Source of the DNA: Hypericibacter adhaerens
Lineage (GTDB): Bacteria > Pseudomonadota > Alphaproteobacteria > Dongiales > Dongiaceae
Direction of reading: 5' to 3'
DNA length: 64,000 nt
Assembly (NCBI RefSeq): GCF_008728835.1
Contig: NZ_CP042582.1
Span: 5,687,001-5,751,000 of the forward strand
Positions 41,577 through 53,801 of this stretch are shown one piece after another. The first letter of the stretch is position 1; every line of letters begins with the position of its first letter. The translations under genes and the position numbers were made by a program. The notes under the pieces were generated by a model. It had not been told where the DNA came from. It saw only the letters and a list, made by a program, of their open reading frames with translations, and did not search any database.

Positions 41577-43070
41577 ATGCCGCGCCGTGCCGACCGGATG
41601 CCCCTGCTCGATCTCGACATCGACGAAGCGGCGCCGGCCCCGCTCCATCGCCAGCTCTACGAGGGCTTGCGCAAGGCGATCCTGGCCGGGCGCCTGGCGC
41701 CGCGCGGACGCCTGCCCTCGAGCCGCGCGCTCGCGAGCGAGCTCGGGCTCTCGCGCAACACCGTGCTCGCGGCCTTCGAGCAGCTCGCGAGCGAGGGTTA
41801 TCTGGAGGCGCGCCGCGGCTCCGGCAGCCGCGTCGCCGCGACCTTGCCCGACCTGTCGCCGCCCCGCCGCCGCGCGCCGTCGCGCAGCGAGGCCCAGGCG
41901 AAGCCCGCGGTCGGGCTCTCGGCGCGCGGCTTGTCGCTGAGCAAGGCGTCGGACGCGCGCGCCACGCGCGGCGACGGCGCCTTCGCGCCGGCCATTCCCG
42001 ATCTCGACATCTTCCCCTTCGAGCTCTGGTCGCGCCTGCTGGCGCGGAGCTGGCGAAGGCCGACGCTGGCCATGGCGACGGGCCGCGATGCGGGGGGCTA
42101 TCTCCCGCTGCGCGCCGCCATCGCCGATTATCTGCGCCGGGTGCGGGCGGTGCGCTGCGAGCCGGAGCAGGTGATCGTGCTCTCCGGCATCCGCCAGGCG
42201 GTCGATCTCGCGGTGCGGCTGCTGCTCGATGCGGGCGACCGCGTCTGGCTCGAGGATCCGGGCTATGCCGGCGTGCGCGAGGTCCTGCGCGCCTCCGGCG
42301 CCAGGCTGGTGCCCGTGCCGGTCGACGGCGAAGGCCTCTCGGTCAAGGCCGGCGCGCGCAAGGCGCCCGATGCGCGCCTCGTCTGCGTGGCGCCGTCGCA
42401 TCAATATCCGCTGGGGACGGTGATGACGCTGGGCCGCCGGCTCGAGCTGCTGGCCTGGGCGCGCCAAGCGGGTGCCTGGGTCATCGAGGACGATTACGAC
42501 AGCGAGTTCCGCTATGCGGGCCGTCCGCTGGCAGCCCTCCAGGGCCTCGACGAGGATGGCCGCGTCATCTATGTCGGCAGCTTCTCCAAGGTGCTGTTCC
42601 CCTCCCTGCGGCTGGGCTATCTCGTGGCGCCGCCGGCGCTGGTCGACGCCTTCACCGCGGCCCGCTCGACGCTCGACGATCATGCGGCGATGACGGCACA
42701 GCCGGCGCTCGCGGCTTTCATCGCCGAGGGGCATTTCGCGGCCCATATCAGGCGCACGCGCAAGCTCTATGCGGCGCGCCAGGCGGCCTTGCTGGCCGCG
42801 GCTGACCGCCATTTTCAAGGATTGCTCGAGCTGGCGCCGGCGCCGGCCGGCATGCATCTCCTCGCCGGCCTCGCGCCTGCATTGGCCGCAAGGATGGACG
42901 ATCGCGCCGCCACCGCGCGCGCCGCCGCCGCGGGCATCACCGTCTCGCCGCTCTCGGCCTTCCAGATGACGAGCCCGCGCCGTCAGGGGCTGCTGCTCGG
43001 CTATGCCGGCGTGCCGGAGGACCGGATCGAGCCGGCGGCGATCAGGCTCGCGGCCGCGCTGCGGCCATAG
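41577..43070 (+). CDS. MocR-family regulator (GntR wHTH fused to PLP aminotransferase fold)
   Basis: This 497-aa protein has an N-terminal GntR winged helix (about 1-80: LHRQLYEGLRKAILAGRLAP, SSRALASELGLSRNTVLAAF) and a C-terminal fold type I aminotransferase domain (about 135-495). PLP-site landmarks are EDDYDSEFRYAG and the Schiff-base lysine in VGSFSKVLFPSLRLGY. Such proteins sense PLP-linked metabolites; PdxR and GabR are examples. ATG 41577 has GGAAGGG ten bases upstream; ATG 41547 is a weaker alternative that lies on the likely promoter. It is divergent from, and probably regulates, the PPOX gene. Confidence 0.92.
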   Translation: MPRRADRMPLLDLDIDEAAPAPLHRQLYEGLRKAILAGRLAPRGRLPSSRALASELGLSRNTVLAAFEQLASEGYLEARRGSGSRVAATLPDLSPPRRRAPSRSEAQAKPAVGLSARGLSLSKASDARATRGDGAFAPAIPDLDIFPFELWSRLLARSWRRPTLAMATGRDAGGYLPLRAAIADYLRRVRAVRCEPEQVIVLSGIRQAVDLAVRLLLDAGDRVWLEDPGYAGVREVLRASGARLVPVPVDGEGLSVKAGARKAPDARLVCVAPSHQYPLGTVMTLGRRLELLAWARQAGAWVIEDDYDSEFRYAGRPLAALQGLDEDGRVIYVGSFSKVLFPSLRLGYLVAPPALVDAFTAARSTLDDHAAMTAQPALAAFIAEGHFAAHIRRTRKLYAARQAALLAAADRHFQGLLELAPAPAGMHLLAGLAPALAARMDDRAATARAAAAGITVSPLSAFQMTSPRRQGLLLGYAGVPEDRIEPAAIRLAAALRP

Positions 43071-43121
43071 GGCCTGCCGCGAACGCTGCGCTCTCCCGCG
43101 CTGCTCGCGCCCGATCGGGGC

Positions 43122-45518
43122 TCAGCGAGGGGCGGCAGGCCTGAGGAGGCGAAGTGCGTTGAAGACGACCAGCAGCGACGCGCCCACATCCGCCGCGATG
43201 GCGCCCCACAGGCTTGCCACGCCGGCGAAGGTCAGGAGAAGAAAGGCGGCCTTCACGCCCAGCGAGAACAGGATGTTCTGCCGGATGACGGCGAGTGTCC
43301 GCCGCGCATGCCAGACGAGCCAGGCCAGCTTCGAGATGTCGTCGGTCATGAGGGCCACGTCCGCGGTCTCGATGGCCGCGTCCGAGCCGATGGCGCCCAT
43401 GGCGATGCCGAGGCTCGCACGCGCCAATGCCGGCGCGTCGTTCACACCGTCGCCGACCATCGCGACCGTCCCATACCGGCCGACGAGCTGCTCGACATTG
43501 CGCAGCTTGTCTTCCGGCAGCAGCTCGGCATGGACCTCGTCGATGCCGACCTGCCGGGCGATCGCTTCGGCCGTCGCCCGGTTGTCGCCGGTCAGCATGA
43601 CGACATGCTTCACGCCCGCCGCATGCAACGCTTTCACCATGCCCGCCGCTTCCGGCCGTACCGTGTCGGCGACCGCGATGAGGCCGCAGACATGACGGGC
43701 ATTGCCCACCACGATCACGGTCTTGCCATCGGCCTCCAGGGCCTCGGCCTGACGCGCGATGTCCGGTGTGTCCTGGCCGCGTTCGGCCACATAGCGATGC
43801 GAGCCCAGCCAGAAAGGCTCGCCACCGAAGGTTCCGGTCAGCCCCTTGCCCTTCAGCAGCTGGACGTCGGCAGCCGAGGCCGGCGAAACGTTCCGGGATT
43901 CGGCCCGGCGGACGATGGCGCGCGCCAGCGGGTGCGTGGAGCGGGCCTCGAGCGCGGCCGCGCGCGCCAGGAGCTCCGCTTCGGTGTGCGTGCCGAGGGG
44001 CACCACATCCACCACTTCGGGCTCGCCGCGCGTGATGGTCCCGGTCTTGTCCATGGCGATCGCCTTCAACCGGGCCGGCAGCTCGATGAAGGCGCCGCCC
44101 TTCACCAGCACGCCGGCCCGCGCCGATGCCGCCAGCGATGCGACGATCGAAACCGGCGTCGAGATGACCAGCGCGCAGGGACAGGCGATGACCAGCAGCA
44201 CGAGCGCGCGGTAGAACCAGTCTTCCCAGAGGCCGCCGAAGAGAAGCGGCGGCACCAGGAACACGAGCAGGGCCAGCATCATCACCGCCGGCGTATAGAT
44301 CCGGGCGAACCGCTCGACCCACTGCTCGGAGGGCGCGCGCCGGGCATGAGCGTCCTCGATCATGCGGATGATCCGCGCGAGCGTGGTGTCGTCCGCCGCC
44401 TTGGTGACCTCGACGGTCAGGGTGCCGTCGCCGTTGATCGAGCCGGCATAGACCTCCAGGCCTTCCTGCTTCTCGACCGGCAGGCTTTCGCCCGTGATCG
44501 GCGCCTGGTTGACGGCGCTGCTGCCTGACAGGACGCGGCCGTCGAGAGCGATGCGCTCGCCGCCCGGCACGATGAAGCGGTCGCCCGGTCTTGCCTCCGC
44601 CACCGGAACATCGATCTCCGATCCGTCGGGCCGCAGCAGACGCACCGTCGGCGGCGCCAGATCGAGCAAGGCCGCGACCGCGCGCCGTGCGCGCCCAACG
44701 CTCCAGCTCTCGAGTGCCAGCGACAAGGCGAACAGGAAGGCGACCGTCGCGCCCTCGAACCATTCGCCGATGAGCATGGCGCCCAGCACCGCGACGACCA
44801 TCAGAAGGTTGATGTCGGGGCGCAGGTTGCGCAACGCGTACCAAGCCTTGACCGCGACGAACCGGCCGCCCAGCAGAACCGCCCCGACATAGGCGGCGAT
44901 CTCGGGCCAAGGCATCGGCTGGGCGGCGTGGCTGACCAGCAGGCGCAGCGCGTCACCGATGCTTCCGGCGGTTGCCATGTGAATGGTGACGCCGAGCAAG
45001 AGGCTGGCACCGCTGGCGGCCGTGAACAGGAGCTGCTGGCGACGGTGGCCGTCGGATCCGGTCCCGTTGGCGCCGGTCGCCTGCCACGGGACAGCGCTCA
45101 TGCCCGTGGTGGCGACGGCCTCCAGGATGGCCAGGTCGGAGATATTCCCCGCGGCCGGGGCAACGGTCATGCGGCCATTGAGCACGTCGAAGGCCAGCCG
45201 ATCCGGTCCCCCGACGAGCGGCCCTACGGCCTGCTTCAGGACCGCCACTTCCTCGGCGCAGTCCATGCCGCGCACCATGAAGGCGCGACCCTTCGCGGGC
45301 GGGCTGCCCGGTTCGAGAGTCGCGGTCGGCGCACAACAGGAATCATGGCCATGATCCTGTTCATGCGCGTGGCGGCGATGCGCCTTGGGCGATTGAGCGC
45401 CAGCGCCCGGGCCGCAGCAGGCATCTGCGGCAGGTGCGTCATCGGCCTTCGGCCCACAGCATGCATCATGACCGTGCGTCGGGTTCGGGGCGTGGTCATG
45501 GCGGTGCGGATGAGCCAT
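43122..45518 (-). CDS. Zn/Cd/Pb-exporting P1B-type ATPase (ZntA/CadA-like)
   Basis: This 798-aa heavy-metal ATPase has a His/Cys-rich N-terminal tail with three Cys-Cys pairs (20-21, 34-35, 61-62, in ACCGP, ACCGP and SCCAP) and many histidines. A ferredoxin-like metal-binding domain follows, with MDCAEE (C87) in place of the usual CxxC. Core motifs: TGESLPVEK, CPCALVIST in TM6, DKTGT phosphorylation site, STHPLARAI, GDGVNDAPAL. The TM7 lysine (SLGVKAAF) and TM8 ADVG match subgroup P1B-2, selective for Zn(II)/Cd(II)/Pb(II). ATG 45518 has GAGG eight bases upstream and lies downstream of the MerR-type promoter; longer frames would start before the promoter. Regulated by the divergent MerR gene. 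Confidence 0.93.
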   Translation of the reverse strand: MAHPHRHDHAPNPTHGHDACCGPKADDAPAADACCGPGAGAQSPKAHRRHAHEQDHGHDSCCAPTATLEPGSPPAKGRAFMVRGMDCAEEVAVLKQAVGPLVGGPDRLAFDVLNGRMTVAPAAGNISDLAILEAVATTGMSAVPWQATGANGTGSDGHRRQQLLFTAASGASLLLGVTIHMATAGSIGDALRLLVSHAAQPMPWPEIAAYVGAVLLGGRFVAVKAWYALRNLRPDINLLMVVAVLGAMLIGEWFEGATVAFLFALSLALESWSVGRARRAVAALLDLAPPTVRLLRPDGSEIDVPVAEARPGDRFIVPGGERIALDGRVLSGSSAVNQAPITGESLPVEKQEGLEVYAGSINGDGTLTVEVTKAADDTTLARIIRMIEDAHARRAPSEQWVERFARIYTPAVMMLALLVFLVPPLLFGGLWEDWFYRALVLLVIACPCALVISTPVSIVASLAASARAGVLVKGGAFIELPARLKAIAMDKTGTITRGEPEVVDVVPLGTHTEAELLARAAALEARSTHPLARAIVRRAESRNVSPASAADVQLLKGKGLTGTFGGEPFWLGSHRYVAERGQDTPDIARQAEALEADGKTVIVVGNARHVCGLIAVADTVRPEAAGMVKALHAAGVKHVVMLTGDNRATAEAIARQVGIDEVHAELLPEDKLRNVEQLVGRYGTVAMVGDGVNDAPALARASLGIAMGAIGSDAAIETADVALMTDDISKLAWLVWHARRTLAVIRQNILFSLGVKAAFLLLTFAGVASLWGAIAADVGASLLVVFNALRLLRPAAPR

Positions 45519-45558
45519 CGAGGGCCTCATAGGACGGGAGACAGCGCTGTTCCCCGTC

Positions 45559-45589
45559 GATATGGGACCTCCAGCGACTGTAGATTCAA
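45559..45589 (-). promoter_or_regulatory. MerR-type promoter of the P-type ATPase
   Basis: On the minus strand a -35 TTGAAT (45584-45589) and a -10 CATATC (45559-45564) are separated by 19 bases, which contain the imperfect inverted repeat CTACAG-TCG-CTGGAG. An elongated 19-20 bp spacer with a dyad is the hallmark of MerR-activated promoters such as PzntA in E. coli. It ends 41 bases before the ATPase start codon. Confidence 0.75.
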
Positions 45590-45652
45590 GAAGCGAGGGC
45601 CGGCCCTGTCTGGCGCCTTGCAATCCCGGCGTTTCGGCCCCAGGTTAGAAAC

Positions 45653-45667
45653 CTACAGAAGCTGTAG
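45653..45667. promoter_or_regulatory. MerR-type operator before the regulator gene
   Basis: CTACAG-AAG-CTGTAG is a perfect 15-bp dyad sharing its half-site with the ATPase operator at 45569-45583. It lies 19 bases before the regulator start codon, so autoregulation is likely. No clear -35/-10 pair surrounds it. Confidence 0.65.
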
Positions 45668-45685
45668 ATATGGGGGCTTGCCACT

Positions 45686-46183
45686 ATGTCTTTGAAAGAG
45701 TTCGCCATTGGCCAGCTTGCGGCGGTTACCGGGTGCCGCATCCAGACCATCCGCTATTACGAGCAGATCGGGCTGATGCCGCCGCCGGCCCGCACCTCCG
45801 GCAACCAGCGGCGCTACAGCCAGCGCCATCTCGATCGCCTGGCCTTCATCCGGCACAGCCGCGAGCTCGGCTTCTCGCTCGATTCCATTCGTGAGCTGCT
45901 GACCCTGGCCGACCATCCGGAGGGATCTTGCGCGGCCGCCGACGAGATCGCGCAGCGCCAGTTGAGCGCTGTCGATCAGCGGATCCGGCAGCTCTCGGCG
46001 CTGAAGGCCGAGTTCGAGCGGATGATCTCGGTCTGCCGCGGCGGCAAGATCTGCGATTGCCGCGTCATCCAGGTGCTGGCCGACAGCTCTCATGCGCACT
46101 GCTTGAGCGATCACCACGAGGGCGCGCTGCAGATGAGCGCCGGGGTGGCGGCCGTCGACGCCGGAACCGCCCGCCCCGAGTAA
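45686..46183 (+). CDS. MerR-family metal-responsive regulator (ZntR/CadR-like)
   Basis: This 165-aa protein has a MerR winged helix-turn-helix (about 5-75: FAIGQLAAVTGCRIQTIRYY, then GNQRRYSQRHLDRLAFIR), a dimerisation helix (about 85-115) and a metal-binding loop. Cysteines are C82, C117, C123, C125 and C139 with nearby histidines. C82 and C117 are 35 residues apart, as are C79 and C114 of E. coli ZntR. Activation of the divergent P-type ATPase by Zn, Cd or Pb is therefore likely; exact metal preference cannot be read. The C-terminal tail after residue 150 is Ala-rich. A GGGGG stretch lies ten bases before the start. Confidence 0.9.
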   Translation: MSLKEFAIGQLAAVTGCRIQTIRYYEQIGLMPPPARTSGNQRRYSQRHLDRLAFIRHSRELGFSLDSIRELLTLADHPEGSCAAADEIAQRQLSAVDQRIRQLSALKAEFERMISVCRGGKICDCRVIQVLADSSHAHCLSDHHEGALQMSAGVAAVDAGTARPE

Positions 46184-46216
46184 CGCGCGAGCGTCCGGTC
46201 GCCGCCGGCCCGGGCT

Positions 46217-48157
<1,941 letters not shown>

Positions 48158-48489
48158 GACGGTGCGCTTCTCCCTACGGGCGGTTTCTCCCTTGGCTCTT
48201 GTCCGGCGGGCGGGCGGTTGGGATTCCCGCCACAACCGGAGGGCGGGGCGGTTTGCGTGCCGCGCCAAGGGCTTGAGGGAAGATCATCTTGACGGAAGCG
48301 GGGGCGCGGAACAAGCGGCCGCCCGATCCTGCGCTCGTCCCGGGCCGGAGCCCCGGGAATCCTTTCGTATCGGCTGGATGTACGTCGGGACAGGACCGGG
48401 AGACGGGACGGCGGGTTAGCCCTCCGTTAAGAGCGGCCGGCATAGTGTCGCAGCCAATTCGGATAAAACATGAGGCGAAGATAAATCCT
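48158..48489. other. 332-bp intergenic region between divergent acs and chemoreceptor 3
   Basis: No coding frame, RNA gene or strong repeat is visible. The region must hold the acs and chemoreceptor promoters. A TTGACG at 48287-48292 and a GATAAA-like sequence near 48466 are isolated promoter-like fragments without good partners, so I do not call either promoter. Confidence 0.5.
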
Positions 48490-50172
48490 ATGGCTAAAGG
48501 TCTTTCTGTCGGCACTCGTTTCTATGTCGTGAGCGGCGTGAGCGCGCTGCTGCTGGCCCTGACCGCCGGTGTCGGGCTCTGGGTCGCGGGTGAGCAGGAG
48601 AACCAGCTTGCCGATGTGGTGGTCACCTCGACCGCGCTGCGCCATCACATGGAAGCGGACATGATGCATGACGCGCTGCGTGCCGATGTGATCTCGGCGC
48701 TGCGCGACGGCGCGAGCGGCAATGCCGATGCGCGCCAGGAGGTCGAGGCCGATCTCGAGGATCATGTCACGAGCTTCCAGGAGGCGGTCGACGCCAACAC
48801 CAAGCTGGCGCTCGGCGAGGACGTGAAGGCCGCGCTGGCCGAGGTCGCGCCCAAGCTCGACGTCTACATCGCCGGTGCCGAGAAGATCGCCAAGGAGGCC
48901 TTCGAGAATCCGACGGTGGCCGAGGCCGGCTTCCCCGCCTTCATCGAGCAGTTCAAGGCGCTCGAGGAAGCGATGGAGCAGGTGAGCGGGAAGATCGAAT
49001 CCGCGGTCGCGGATGCGCAGGAACATGCCGTCGCCATGGCCCGGATCGCCCGGGTCTCGATCCTGATCGCGGCCGGCGCCGGTGTGCTGATCCTGCTGCT
49101 CTGCGCGATGGCGCTGGTGCGCGCGGTGGTGCGCCCGACCGTCGCCATGACCGAGGCCATGAGCAAGCTGGCGCAGGGCGAGATGAACACCGACATTCCG
49201 GCCCGCGAGCGCGAGGACGAGATCGGGCGCATGGCCGCCGCCGTCCAGGTCTTCAAGGACAACGCGCTCAAGGCGGCGGAGCTCGCGGAAGCGACCCGCC
49301 AGGAGCAGCAGGCGAAGGAGGCACGGGCCAAGCGGCTCGAGCAGCTCTCCGGCCAGTTCGACAAGAGCGTGTCGGGTCTGCTGCAGGAGGTCGAGGCCGC
49401 CATGTCGGACATGAAGGATATGGCCGGCAGCATGACGCAGGCTGCGACCGAGACCTCGACCAAGTCCGCCGCCGTCACCGAGGCCGCCCAGTCCGCCTCG
49501 AGCAACGTCAACACGGTCGCGAGCGCGACCGAGGAGCTGGCGGCCTCCGTCGGCGAGATCGGCACGCGTGTGCATCGCTCGACCGAGATCGCACAGAAGG
49601 CCGTGCAGGAAGCGGGTCACACCAACGGCACCGTGCAGGGGCTGGCGGCGGCAGCACAGAAGATCGGCGAGGTTGTCAACCTGATCAACGATATCGCCGC
49701 ACAGACCAATCTCCTGGCGCTCAACGCCACGATCGAGGCGGCGCGCGCGGGCGAGGCCGGCAAGGGCTTCGCGGTGGTCGCTTCCGAGGTGAAGAACCTC
49801 GCCAACCAGACGGCCAAGGCGACCGAGGATATCGGCGCCCAGATCGCCGACATCCAGAAGGTCTCGGCCGACGCCGTGACCGCGATCGGCGGCATCGGCA
49901 CGACCATCGGCAACATCTCCGAGATCGCGACCGAGATCTCCGCGGCGGTGGAGCAGCAGGGTGCCGCCACCCAGGAGATCGCGCGCAACGTCCAGGCCGC
50001 GGCCACGGGCACGCAGCAGGTGACCGGCCATATCGGCGCGGTCTCGGCGGCGGCACAGCAGACCGGCAATTCCGCGCAGCAGATGCTGGGCTCGATCGAG
50101 CAGCTCGCCGGCCGCGCCCAGGCGCTGGGCCAGACGGTCAGCCGCTTCCTCGAGGATGTGCGCGCGGCCTGA
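48490..50172 (+). CDS. Methyl-accepting chemotaxis protein (3)
   Basis: This 560-aa receptor has TM1 at about 11-31, a short helical periplasmic domain of about 155 residues (four-helix-bundle size), TM2 near 190-213, a HAMP domain ([20 protein letters not shown]) and a long methyl-accepting domain with the tip [18 protein letters not shown]. It differs from the two receptors at 29-34 kb in sensor size and in the HAMP-proximal coiled coil ([15 protein letters not shown]). No C-terminal tether pentapeptide is present. The ATG at 48490 ([11 protein letters not shown]) starts the membrane region; an upstream GC-rich frame is not coding. Confidence 0.92.
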   Translation: MAKGLSVGTRFYVVSGVSALLLALTAGVGLWVAGEQENQLADVVVTSTALRHHMEADMMHDALRADVISALRDGASGNADARQEVEADLEDHVTSFQEAVDANTKLALGEDVKAALAEVAPKLDVYIAGAEKIAKEAFENPTVAEAGFPAFIEQFKALEEAMEQVSGKIESAVADAQEHAVAMARIARVSILIAAGAGVLILLLCAMALVRAVVRPTVAMTEAMSKLAQGEMNTDIPAREREDEIGRMAAAVQVFKDNALKAAELAEATRQEQQAKEARAKRLEQLSGQFDKSVSGLLQEVEAAMSDMKDMAGSMTQAATETSTKSAAVTEAAQSASSNVNTVASATEELAASVGEIGTRVHRSTEIAQKAVQEAGHTNGTVQGLAAAAQKIGEVVNLINDIAAQTNLLALNATIEAARAGEAGKGFAVVASEVKNLANQTAKATEDIGAQIADIQKVSADAVTAIGGIGTTIGNISEIATEISAAVEQQGAATQEIARNVQAAATGTQQVTGHIGAVSAAAQQTGNSAQQMLGSIEQLAGRAQALGQTVSRFLEDVRAA

Positions 50173-50178
50173 GTTTCT

Positions 50179-50550
50179 CTAGCCTCGACATTCCGGGGCC
50201 GGCAGCAGCAGCCAGCCGGCCTCGGTCTCGACCGCGAAGGGCGTCAGCGACTTCCCCTTGCAGGGTCCCCTGAGGCAATAGCCGTCCTCGATGCGGAACT
50301 GCGCCCCATGCGTGGTGCAGAGGAAGCGTTCCTTGTCGCTGGTGAGGAAGCGGTCGGGGAACAGCTCGAGCGGCGTGCCCTGGTGCGGGCAGGCATTGCG
50401 ATAGCCCAGCAGCCGATCACCGCGGCGATAGACGAAGAAATCGAGCCGGCCCGGCCCGTCGCCGATCAGGAATCCGCGCGCGGTGCCGTCGGGAATCTCG
50501 TCGATCCGGCAGAGGCGCCGGCCGCTCGGATCCTGATCCATCGCCGGCAT
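50179..50550 (-). CDS. Rieske [2Fe-2S] ferredoxin-like protein
   Basis: This 123-aa protein carries a complete Rieske cluster motif: C54 and H56 in CPHQG, and C78 and H81 in CTTHGA. It lacks a membrane anchor and is the size of soluble Rieske ferredoxins that supply electrons to oxygenases or act in nitrite reductase-like complexes. The partner enzyme is not in the window. ATG 50550 was chosen; ATG 50541 three codons later is equally possible. It follows the EVE-domain gene by 20 bases on the same strand, so both are likely one transcript. Convergent with the chemoreceptor gene (six-base gap). Confidence 0.88.
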   Translation of the reverse strand: MPAMDQDPSGRRLCRIDEIPDGTARGFLIGDGPGRLDFFVYRRGDRLLGYRNACPHQGTPLELFPDRFLTSDKERFLCTTHGAQFRIEDGYCLRGPCKGKSLTPFAVETEAGWLLLPAPECRG

Positions 50551-50570
50551 CGCTCGGCTTGGTCCTGTCT

Positions 50571-50987
50571 TCAGTCGGGCTTCACGCCGCCCATCTTGCA
50601 GATGAGCTTCCAGGCGGCGGCATCGACCGGCTGCACGGAGAGCCGCGACAGGCGCACCAGCGCGATGTCCTTGAGCTTGGGTTCGGCCTTGATGGAAGCC
50701 AGCGTGACCGGCTGCTTCATCGCCGTCACGGGCTTCAGATCCACCATCACGAACTTGCCGGTCTTGTCCGTGGGATCGGGATAGGCGGTCTTGGTGATCT
50801 CGGCGATGCCCACCACCGCGAGGCCCTCGTTCGAATGATAGAAGAGGGCGCGGTCGCCCGCCTTCATCGCCTTCAGGTTGGCGGCCGCCTGGTGGTTGCG
50901 CACGCCGTTCCAGTGGGTCTTGCCCTCCTTCACCAGCTGCTCCCAGCCATAGACCGAGGGCTCCGACTTCACCAGCCAATAGGCCAT
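50571..50987 (-). CDS. EVE domain protein
   Basis: This 138-aa protein is a single EVE (PUA-like) domain: MAYWLVKSEPSVYGWEQL, THWNGVRNHQAAANL and DRALFYHSNEGLAVVGIAEI are characteristic. EVE domains bind modified nucleobases and are common in alphaproteobacteria near tsaD-gpsA-yciI. ATG 50987 gives the family's standard N-terminus and has AGGGAG upstream. It lies 40 bases after yciI and 20 before the Rieske gene. Confidence 0.92.
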   Translation of the reverse strand: MAYWLVKSEPSVYGWEQLVKEGKTHWNGVRNHQAAANLKAMKAGDRALFYHSNEGLAVVGIAEITKTAYPDPTDKTGKFVMVDLKPVTAMKQPVTLASIKAEPKLKDIALVRLSRLSVQPVDAAAWKLICKMGGVKPD

Positions 50988-51027
50988 CCTGGGGTCTCCC
51001 TGGTTTGCCGGTTCGGACCTGCGCGGT

Positions 51028-51318
51028 TCAGCGCGGATCGCGCTCGATGGTCTTGCGCCAGGGCCGCACGTCGACCGAGGCGAAGAGGCCGGCCTTCGCA
51101 TAGGGATCGCTCTTGAGGAAGCGGTCGACATCGCCCCGGCCGTCGAACTCCAGGATGAACAGGCTGCCGGCCATCTGCTGCCCGTCCTCGCTCAGGACCG
51201 GGCCGGCGATGACGATCTGGGCCGCGTGCTGCTTCAGGAATTCGACATGGGCCGGCCGGTTGGCGGCCCGCACCGCGGCATGGTCGGGCTTGTCCAGGCA
51301 ATAGGCGATGTAAAGCAT
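51028..51318 (-). CDS. YciI-like protein
   Basis: This 96-aa ferredoxin-fold protein has the YciI pattern: MLYIAYCLDKPDHAAVRAANR, RPAHVEFLKQH (conserved His), AGPVLSEDG (His/Asp-type active-site region) and the terminal VRPWRKTI. Function in the family is unresolved; a dimeric enzyme or dehydrochlorinase-like role has been suggested. ATG 51318 has AAGGA eight bases upstream. It heads the yciI-EVE-Rieske run. Confidence 0.9.
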   Translation of the reverse strand: MLYIAYCLDKPDHAAVRAANRPAHVEFLKQHAAQIVIAGPVLSEDGQQMAGSLFILEFDGRGDVDRFLKSDPYAKAGLFASVDVRPWRKTIERDPR

Positions 51319-51616
51319 GAGGGTTCCTTGGGCAGGGACGGCGGGGCAGGCCGGCGAGCCTAACCCGGTTCGTGGCCCCCTGGCCATGTCCCAGGGTCTC
51401 TCAAAAAGGGCGGGAATCCGCGGCTCGGGAGGTCCGGGGTAACCAGCCGTCAACCTATTTCAAAAAAGCGACAAATTATTAACGAATCAGAAGGGAGAAT
51501 GAATCGGGGCGGCCTGCCGTCGCCCATCCCGCGTCCCTCCCCCGGCCCCGAGGAGGACGCGGCCTTGCTCTTTCGTGGGCCCTTACCCGGACGGAGGAGC
51601 GGACACCGCGAGCCCC

Positions 51617-53521
<1,905 letters not shown>

Positions 53522-53603
53522 GGCCAGTCAAAGGAGAACGGAGTCTTTGTCCCCTCTCCCGCATCGCGGGGCAGGGCGATCGCATGTGGCGACGCGAATG
53601 AAT

Positions 53604-53741
53604 CCCCTCCCCCTTTGAGGGGAAGGTTAGGGTGGGGGGTGATCGTAGAACACGACTGAAAACGGAGCTCTCATCGCAGCAGGACGGGCTTGCAACGAGT
53701 CTGCGGCTACCCCCCACCCCAGCCCCCCTCAAGGGGGGAGG
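53604..53741. repeat. MITE-like element C with ~36-bp palindromic terminal inverted repeats
   Basis: The ends 53604-53640 and 53709-53741 are inverted copies: CCTCCCCC, a TTTGA loop, GGGG, then GGGTGGGGGGT. They carry a few indels and enclose a 68-base core that is unrelated to elements A and B. It lies between the convergent kinase and gpsA genes and may terminate both. Confidence 0.65.
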
Positions 53742-53801
53742 TGAAGAAAGCCTCAAATGCGATTGCTCTGCATCGCGGGGGAGGAGATTACCGGCTCGCA
53801 C

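Noticed and set aside
43071-43141. Ten-base perfect inverted repeat GGCCTGCCGC/GCGGCAGGCC between mocR and the ATPase
   Set aside because: The loop is over 50 bases, there is no U-tract, and the right arm lies in the ATPase coding region. Not called as a terminator.
48289-48489. N-terminal extension of chemoreceptor 3 from a TTG-like start at 48289
   Set aside because: The added 67 residues are Pro/Arg-rich and precede the TM1 that begins at the ATG 48490; the region more likely holds the promoter.
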